A stretch of DNA of 22,696 bases, taken from the NCBI GenBank assembly GCA_000231825.2, contig JH720310.1, positions 1,067,513-1,090,208 on the forward strand, given 5' to 3'. Shown piece after piece: positions 17,411-22,696 of this stretch; within the stretch, counting starts at the first letter, position 1; each line of letters begins with the position of its first letter. The notes beneath the pieces were generated by a model that saw only the letters and a list, made by a program, of their open reading frames with translations, had not been told where the DNA came from and made no database searches. The stretch is from Tetrahymena elliotti 4EA (Eukaryota > Ciliophora > Oligohymenophorea > Hymenostomatida > Tetrahymenidae). The position numbers were made by a program, and so were the translations under genes.

Positions 17411-20400
17411 ATGCATAATGAAATGGTAGAGATTTTTCATTAGAGAATGAATGACAATACAATAACAGAAGATGATTATGGTACGAAGAACATATCCTCA
17501 AATAGAATTTAATCATCACTTTAGGAAATAAGTTAAATATATTTATAAGAACCTAACTCTAGTGCAAAGATAATTTATGTTGCTGGTAGCAAAAAAAGGT
17601 TTAAATATTAAAGCGAAAATAGTTTATAAGATAACATAAAAAATGAAGGGGCTATTCAAACCTCTTAAGCATAAAATCATGATACAGAGCATCAAAAGTA
17701 GGAATAATCTTCTTAATTGTAAGATTCAATAATCGTTTTTATTAAGGAGGATTAAAAATCATTCCTTGATTAACATTATTCTGTTGATCTAGAAAACTAA
17801 TCAAAAAATTTAGGATAACAGCAAGATTAAGAAAATATACATGATTAATTTAACCCTTTAAATAATCCATCTTTTAGAAAGAATGATAAATGCAGTGAAT
17901 CAGAAAGTAAAAGTTAGGATAAAAGCAATTTAGATGGAAATAATAAACAATCTTCTTCTTCTTCTAGTAGAGATTCTAAAACTAATAGTTAATCTGAAGG
18001 AGGAAAGCAAATTGAACTTAATGGTTAATTAGAAAAATGGAAGGATAATATAATTATGAATGATTTTAGTAAATAATCATTTTAAAACTAATCTTAAACA
18101 AGTGGTAGAAATAATGAATTATCTGCTAAAAAGTAGAAGTAAAGCATGACTTCTCAATTTGGATATAGGAAGTCAAGAAAGTTTACTGTAAACGACAAAT
18201 AGATTTCATAGAAAAAAAACAAGAATTCAAATTTTCTTCATATTATAATGAAAATGAAGAATTATGCTTATAAAATGGCTTCAAGCATAGAATCAAAAAG
18301 ACTTGCTATATTATAAAGGTAGAAGTTCTTTTATTTTAGAGATAAAACAATTAATTATGAAAAGTAGGAAAAAGAATAGTATGAATTTTATGATTACAAT
18401 TTATTTTAAAGGATAATACGATTAATTTTTGTGTAAGCTTTATCAAATTCAATCACGAAAAGATTATTAAAAAGTATTCCTTCTATTCCTTTGTTCTAGC
18501 CTCAATCATTATGGAAATTTGTATGGGATATATTTAATATGATCATAGTCATCCTATTTTTCTTCTACCTTCCACTTTATTTTATTTATGGTATTCATTT
18601 TAGTACTATTTTTTATCTTAAGAACGTTGATATTATTCTTGTTACAATAACTACTTTAGATATCTTCATTAATTTGAACACTCTTTCATATAGAAAAGGA
18701 AATCTTCTTTAATCTAGAAGTTTAATTTTGCTTGAATATTTTACTAAGAATGGCTTATTAAACTTATCTTTTGTTGCAGTCTTGTGGATTATAGTTACCT
18801 CTTAACGAAGCTAATTACCATTAATTTCAAATTATAAATTTAGTATTCTATTCTTTATTGTAGCGCTTTTTAAAGTTTTTAGATAAAATTCATTTAAGAA
18901 TAGGATTTATGATAGGTTTTATCTTAGAAAAGTTAATAGAGGATTTATAAGCTTAATGTAGATATTCTTTAATTTATTTATTGTTTCTCATTTATTTGCT
19001 TGCATATGGCTAGTTGTTGGTAAAATTAATTAAACTGATTAATCTATTTTATGTGCCACCTAATAAAATATCAATGATATTAGCTATAGTTAATGCACAT
19101 ATTCTTGGCTAGATAAATTGAAAGGAGTACATAATTTAACTTTCTATGAAGAGTATCTCAGAGCATATTATTTTTCTACTGTAACCATGATTACTGTTGG
19201 GTATGGAGATATAACTCCTGTTAATAGTAATGAATATTTACTTTCCATTTTAACTATGCTCATCGCTTGCGGAATGTTTGGTTACAGCTTAAACTCAATA
19301 GGGTAAATTTTATCAGAAATGTAAATTAATAACAAAGAATACGATGAACATTTTAATGCAATTTATGGATTTATGCATAAAAAAAATATTTCTACTGACT
19401 TGTAAGTTTAAGTTAGAGAGTATCTATAATACTTTTTTATCTAGTCTAACTAAGAGGATATTCAAAAGTAGCAAAAAGTCATATAGTTATTACCAGATAC
19501 TCTTCAAAGCTAAATTCTACTAGAGGCAAACAAAATTGTTTTTGAAAATTCTCCACTATTTAAGTATTTCAAATCCTATTTTATTCATAAAGGGGAGGTC
19601 TTAAAGGATCAAAAAAATTTTTTTAAATTTGAGAGTTTATTTTTTAAGATTTATTTTTTTACACTATTTAGCGAATTGATTATTTAGATCAACCCTACTA
19701 ATTTTTTTATTTTATAATATTTGGATGTTTAAATTTACTAATTAAAAAAAAGAACAAATTTTAGTGAATAAATAATTCAAAAGACAATAAAGATTATTGA
19801 GCAAAGAGAGTTTGTTCCTGGATAAAAGATAGTTATGCAAGATGTAGAAAATGATAACAGTATTTTCTTCATAGAAAAAGGAAGTGTAGAAATTTACAAT
19901 AGCAGTAATAATGAAGAGCTTAAATTACTTCATAAAGGAGAGCAATTTGGTGAAATTTAATTTTTTACTGGATAGACTAGTTAAGTTTCTGTAAGAAGTG
20001 TTGAGTTTACTAAATTGTTAGCAATCAAAAGAAATAGCTTTTTGGAGATCATTTAGAGCTCTCCTTTAGATTTAGAGAAATTTTGCATGATAAAAGATTC
20101 AATAATTTTTAGTAATAAATTTGATATTGTTGGGATATTTTGTTACTGCTGCAAATCTAGCAATCATTTAATTACTTAATGCAATTTTATTCATTTACAG
20201 TAAGATAAATATAAGGTAATCTTTTTTTGTTTTAAAAAATTAAAATTATAGAATTTCATTGATAATTTTCAAATATTTAGATTATTAAAGAATATGTGAA
20301 AAATAACATTCAAGTAAGAGATAAAGATACTTAGAGAAGAACTCGATCATATGATACTCTTTAGCTTAGAGATTAAATAGAAGAAAATGCTAAATTATTT

Positions 20401-21783
20401 GTTGAAGAGAATATTGATGATCTATGTACTTATGGATGGTTTAATGATATCATTTAGCAGGAGTTTTAAGGTAATCTAGTTTAGTTTAAAGGTAGTTTAG
20501 GATATCCAAGTCATGCTAGTCTAAGGACTATTGGGTATCAATAGCAAATATAGTAAGATCCATAGAAAGTAAAAGCAATTCAAAATTTCTAAAATTAATT
20601 TGCAAATAAAAAAATTCAATATTAAAAAATAAAAAACATGATGGACATTTAAAGTTCAAACTCATATTCAGAGCTGAATCCAAATTATGAAAAATCAATT
20701 AGTGTTCAATATTAATAAAAATCTTATAGTAACTTTCAAAACTCCAATTTATTTAATAATGAAGAATATTCTTCAAGTCCTCAAGCAGCCATAAATATCA
20801 ATAAAAAAGTATAATTTTCTATAAATTCATTACAGGATAATATTTATGAAGAGGCAGATTGTAAATCTTTAAAAAACTAATGTTAATTTTCTTAGTTTGT
20901 AAAGCAGTAAAGCCATCCTAATAATAATTACCATTATTAGATTAACGGAGCAGACTATAATTCTCTTAACACTCCTACCAATAGATAAAGACAGTTATCT
21001 AACTTATCAGAAGTATGTCCTTCTCCCTATTCAGCAGGGAATAACTTACAAGTGAATTTAAATAGTGCAAATTATTATTTTCCTTATTAAAGTAATACAC
21101 CAAGTAATAATTATTCTACCAATAGTTAGTACTTTTAATACACCCAAAGCAGTAATTATAATATTCCTGAAGTAATAAATCAACATCCCAGCCAAGAATC
21201 ATCTAACTCGAACATGTTAAGTAATTTAGATACATACTCTTTACATCAAAAAGGAAATTCTAATGATGATAATAATATTTTTAATAAATTGATGAATCAA
21301 TCTAAATAACTTAGCATAAATGATTAAAAATAAAAATAATAAGAATTTATTCACTTGAGAAATAATGTTAAAAAAAATACTTTGAAAAAGCATGCACATC
21401 ATTAATAAATGACTAAGTAATTAAGCAGTGCATTCTAGAAATAAACAAATGAAGCTCTAATTAAATAATTAAAAGAATTAGTCTCATTACCACTTAACTT
21501 AACATAAATCTAAGATTTTTAGTTTGATACCCTTAAAAACTATTCTATTTATATGCCCCATAATAACTGTGAAAGAGTTTTGCTTCTTTATTAAGTTAAT
21601 ATGAGAAAAAACTAACCTATTCTCAACATTTATAAAACAAAGAAAAGTTTAAATAAAAACGATGAAACTTAGCTTTAAAATTTGAATAAAAAACAATAAA
21701 CAAAAACTGCAATTAACAATCCCAGAATGTCAATCTAATAATATAAAGATGTACTGAAAAAAAATGAATAAGAAAATAATTGA
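17411..21783 (+). CDS. Six-TM potassium channel with CNBD and CCHC zinc-knuckle motif
   Basis: Exons 17411-19563, 19765-20215 and 20281-21783 (introns 201 and 65 nt, GT..AG), 1368 residues, TGA 21781-21783. Residues 1-275 are Gln/Ser/Asn-rich. S1 lies near 369-394, S2 405-425, S3 447-466, S4 476-500 with Arg/Lys (FKVFRQNSFKNR), S5 512-537 (LFIVSHLFACIWLVV), the K+-selective filter TVGYGD at 595-600, S6 609-634. A C-linker follows (REYLQYFFIQSNQEDIQKQQ), then the CNBD about 719-842 (EFVPGQ, FFIEKGSVEIY, GEQFGEI, SVRS). The phosphate-binding Arg of classic CNBDs seems replaced (TGQTSQVSVRS), so cyclic-nucleotide binding is doubtful. C844, C847, H852 and C857 form CX2CX4HX4C. The last 500 residues are low-complexity Gln/Asn/Ser. 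It likely conducts K+ across the plasma or ciliary membrane. Other starts: 17366, 17423, 17447. The 201-nt intron is a multiple of three without TGA; I call it an intron because it separates SPLF from EQIIQKTIKII and is AT-biased. Confidence 0.9.
17717..17745. other. 29-bp segment present only in the intact channel
   Basis: TTGTAAGATTCAATAATCGT and nine more bases sit between CTTCTTAA and GGAGG. The pseudogene has CTTCTTAAGGAGG directly. The segment ends in TTAA, repeating the four bases before it, so it is bounded by a TTAA direct repeat. It keeps the Gln-rich frame in the intact gene (LQDSIIVFIKED), and its absence shifts the pseudogene frame. A precise deletion between TTAA repeats in unit 1 is the simplest reading. 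Confidence 0.6.
20141..20182 (+). other. CCHC zinc-knuckle motif in the channel
   Basis: Encodes CYCCKSSNHLITQC directly C-terminal to the CNBD, an exact CX2CX4HX4C spacing. In other proteins this knuckle binds zinc and usually nucleic acid or protein. It lies in exon 2, 33 bases before the second donor site. The pseudogene copy ends before this point, so it gives no conservation test. Confidence 0.7.
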
Positions 21784-22046
21784 CAATCTAAGAGTAAATA
21801 TTTTTTCTACCTAATGCTCTATTTTTTTTTAAATAATAGATCTTGAATTTATTACCATCATCTTCAATAAAATCCAAAATAATACTCAGATTAATTATTT
21901 GTGAGAAATATAAAATTCTATTAAATGTAAAAATGATTAGACAAAGAAGGTGATTAAAAACAAATAATTCAAAAATAATTTGCACTTTAATTAGTTAAAT
22001 TTAAAATTTAAAATATTATTCATTTTTTGTTTTTTGTTTTGAAAAT
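21784..22046. other. 3' flank of the channel gene
   Basis: AT-rich, no gene supported. Several AATAAA/AATAAT strings are present but are uninformative at this base composition. Confidence 0.4.
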
Positions 22047-22289
22047 ATGGCTGTTCATTAGTAAATTCAATTTATTAATTTAATTAAAAATATATTATTT
22101 TATTTATTGTTTTTAATTATTATTAAAAAATGTAAGTAACTAACTACCTTCTATTCTCTAAGTTAAGTTGAGAGAAAAATAAAAAATCAAATTCAATCAC
22201 TTTAATCAAAATTTTTTATTAAAAAGTTCGCTTAATCTTCAAAATAAATTATTCATTTATTTATGAATTCAAATTTAATTTAAAATTGA
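22047..22289 (+). CDS. Possible first exon of a further gene (weak)
   Basis: An ATG in good AT-rich context (GAAAATATGGCT) opens MAVHQQIQFINLIKN followed by a hydrophobic run (ILFYLLFLIII), like a signal anchor. A perfect-looking donor GTAAGT at 22132, followed by TAACTAAC, would end exon 1 after 85 nt. Otherwise the frame closes at TGA 22287-22289 after 80 residues. No downstream exon could be recognised before the window ends; an acceptor such as TTACAG at 22520 is possible. It may equally be chance. The remaining 22290-22696 is AT-rich with nothing supported. Confidence 0.2.
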
Positions 22290-22696
22290 AAAAGCCTCCA
22301 AAGAAAAATAAATGTCTATTTAGAATATAGAATATTTTACAGTTCTCAGTGATGTATTCAAATTATTTAAGATATAAAAATTTATTTTAATATACATCTA
22401 TCAAAAGTTACTCAGCTCTGATTTAACTTCTTACTTAAATCTTCATATTAGTTTAAAGTAAAATTGTTAATTTTTCTTTAAAATTAGGAATATCACTAAA
22501 TTTTGGTTGTTAATTACAGGTAGAAATAATGTTTCTAAATTACTCCTTTTAAAAAACAACTAACTACTTTAATTTATGAGCAATTAACTAATTTAGGTTA
22601 AATTTCTTGATATTTTTTGCTCATTAATTTTTATTTGCTGTATTGTTATAGAATTTAAGTTTTTATTTTTTTTCATTCTTCTTTAAATATTCTTTA

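Larger units (their letters stand above)
13280..19632. repeat. Segmental duplication, unit 2
   Basis: Direct copy of about 7190-12253 (see that entry for shared landmarks). It carries four units of the tandem array, paralogue C and the intact channel. The right breakpoint lies within the channel's first intron at a poly-A/poly-T stretch followed by AATTTGAG, after which unit 2 continues with the CNBD while unit 1 has unrelated DNA. The left edge is set by eye. Confidence 0.85.

Noticed and set aside
21788..21985. Minus-strand ORF of 65 codons near the channel's 3' end
   Set aside because: No recognisable features and lies in the presumed 3' UTR/flank; composition explains it.
1..22696. Telomere repeats, chromosome breakage sequence, tRNA/rRNA genes, transposase, CRISPR
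   Set aside because: Looked for GGGGTT/CCCCAA runs, the Tetrahymena breakage motif, T-loop-like GTTCGA boxes and repeat-spacer structure on both strands; none found by eye.

Overview
The window reads as nuclear DNA of a ciliate, most likely Tetrahymena or a close oligohymenophorean. Every convincing gene stays open only if TAA and TAG are read as glutamine, and each ends at TGA. The DNA is extremely A+T rich, the proteins are rich in Gln, Asn, Ser and Lys, and the introns are AT-rich GT..AG introns of about 60-300 nt, which argues against Paramecium with its 20-35 nt introns. With the standard code almost no gene is visible. No telomeric GGGGTT run, tRNA, rRNA, CRISPR array or transposase was found. 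All recognised genes are on the + strand.

Left part (1-2318): the 3' end of a leucine-rich-repeat (LRR) gene, with one LRR per exon. Six exons (899-2318) have GT..AG borders and the same phase, so the frame is continuous across all five introns to a terminal TGA. Two further LRR exons upstream (79-176, 592-679) carry frameshifts, so the gene may be decaying or partly dead. Next come a six-copy array of about 240 bp units (2880-4290) and, after gene A, a four-copy array of about 148 bp units (6240-6840).

Middle and right (4876-21783): three single-exon paralogues (A 4876-5904, B 8417-9403, C 14964-15989) of a family I do not recognise. They have an N-terminal pair of CxxC motifs, a Ser/Gln/Asn-rich middle and a strongly conserved C-terminal domain of about 125 residues. 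Each is preceded by a conserved block about 385 bp before its ATG and, further out, by an array of about 240 bp tandem repeats. B and C lie in two copies of a large direct segmental duplication (about 7190-12253 and 13280-19632). Each copy is ordered repeat array, paralogue, long AT-rich spacer, potassium channel.

The right-hand channel (17411-21783) appears intact. It is a three-exon, six-TM, TVGYGD-pore cyclic-nucleotide-binding-domain channel with an unusual CCHC zinc-knuckle motif after the CNBD and a long low-complexity tail. The left-hand channel (10708-12253) is a wreck with a frameshift, several deletions (one of about 0.6 kb removing S1-S4) and a truncated end. Paralogue B beside it stays open and conserved, so the two genes of the duplicated unit have had different fates.

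Between the duplicated units is about 1 kb of unique sequence with orphan open reading stretches. The last 0.9 kb holds at most the first exon of another gene.
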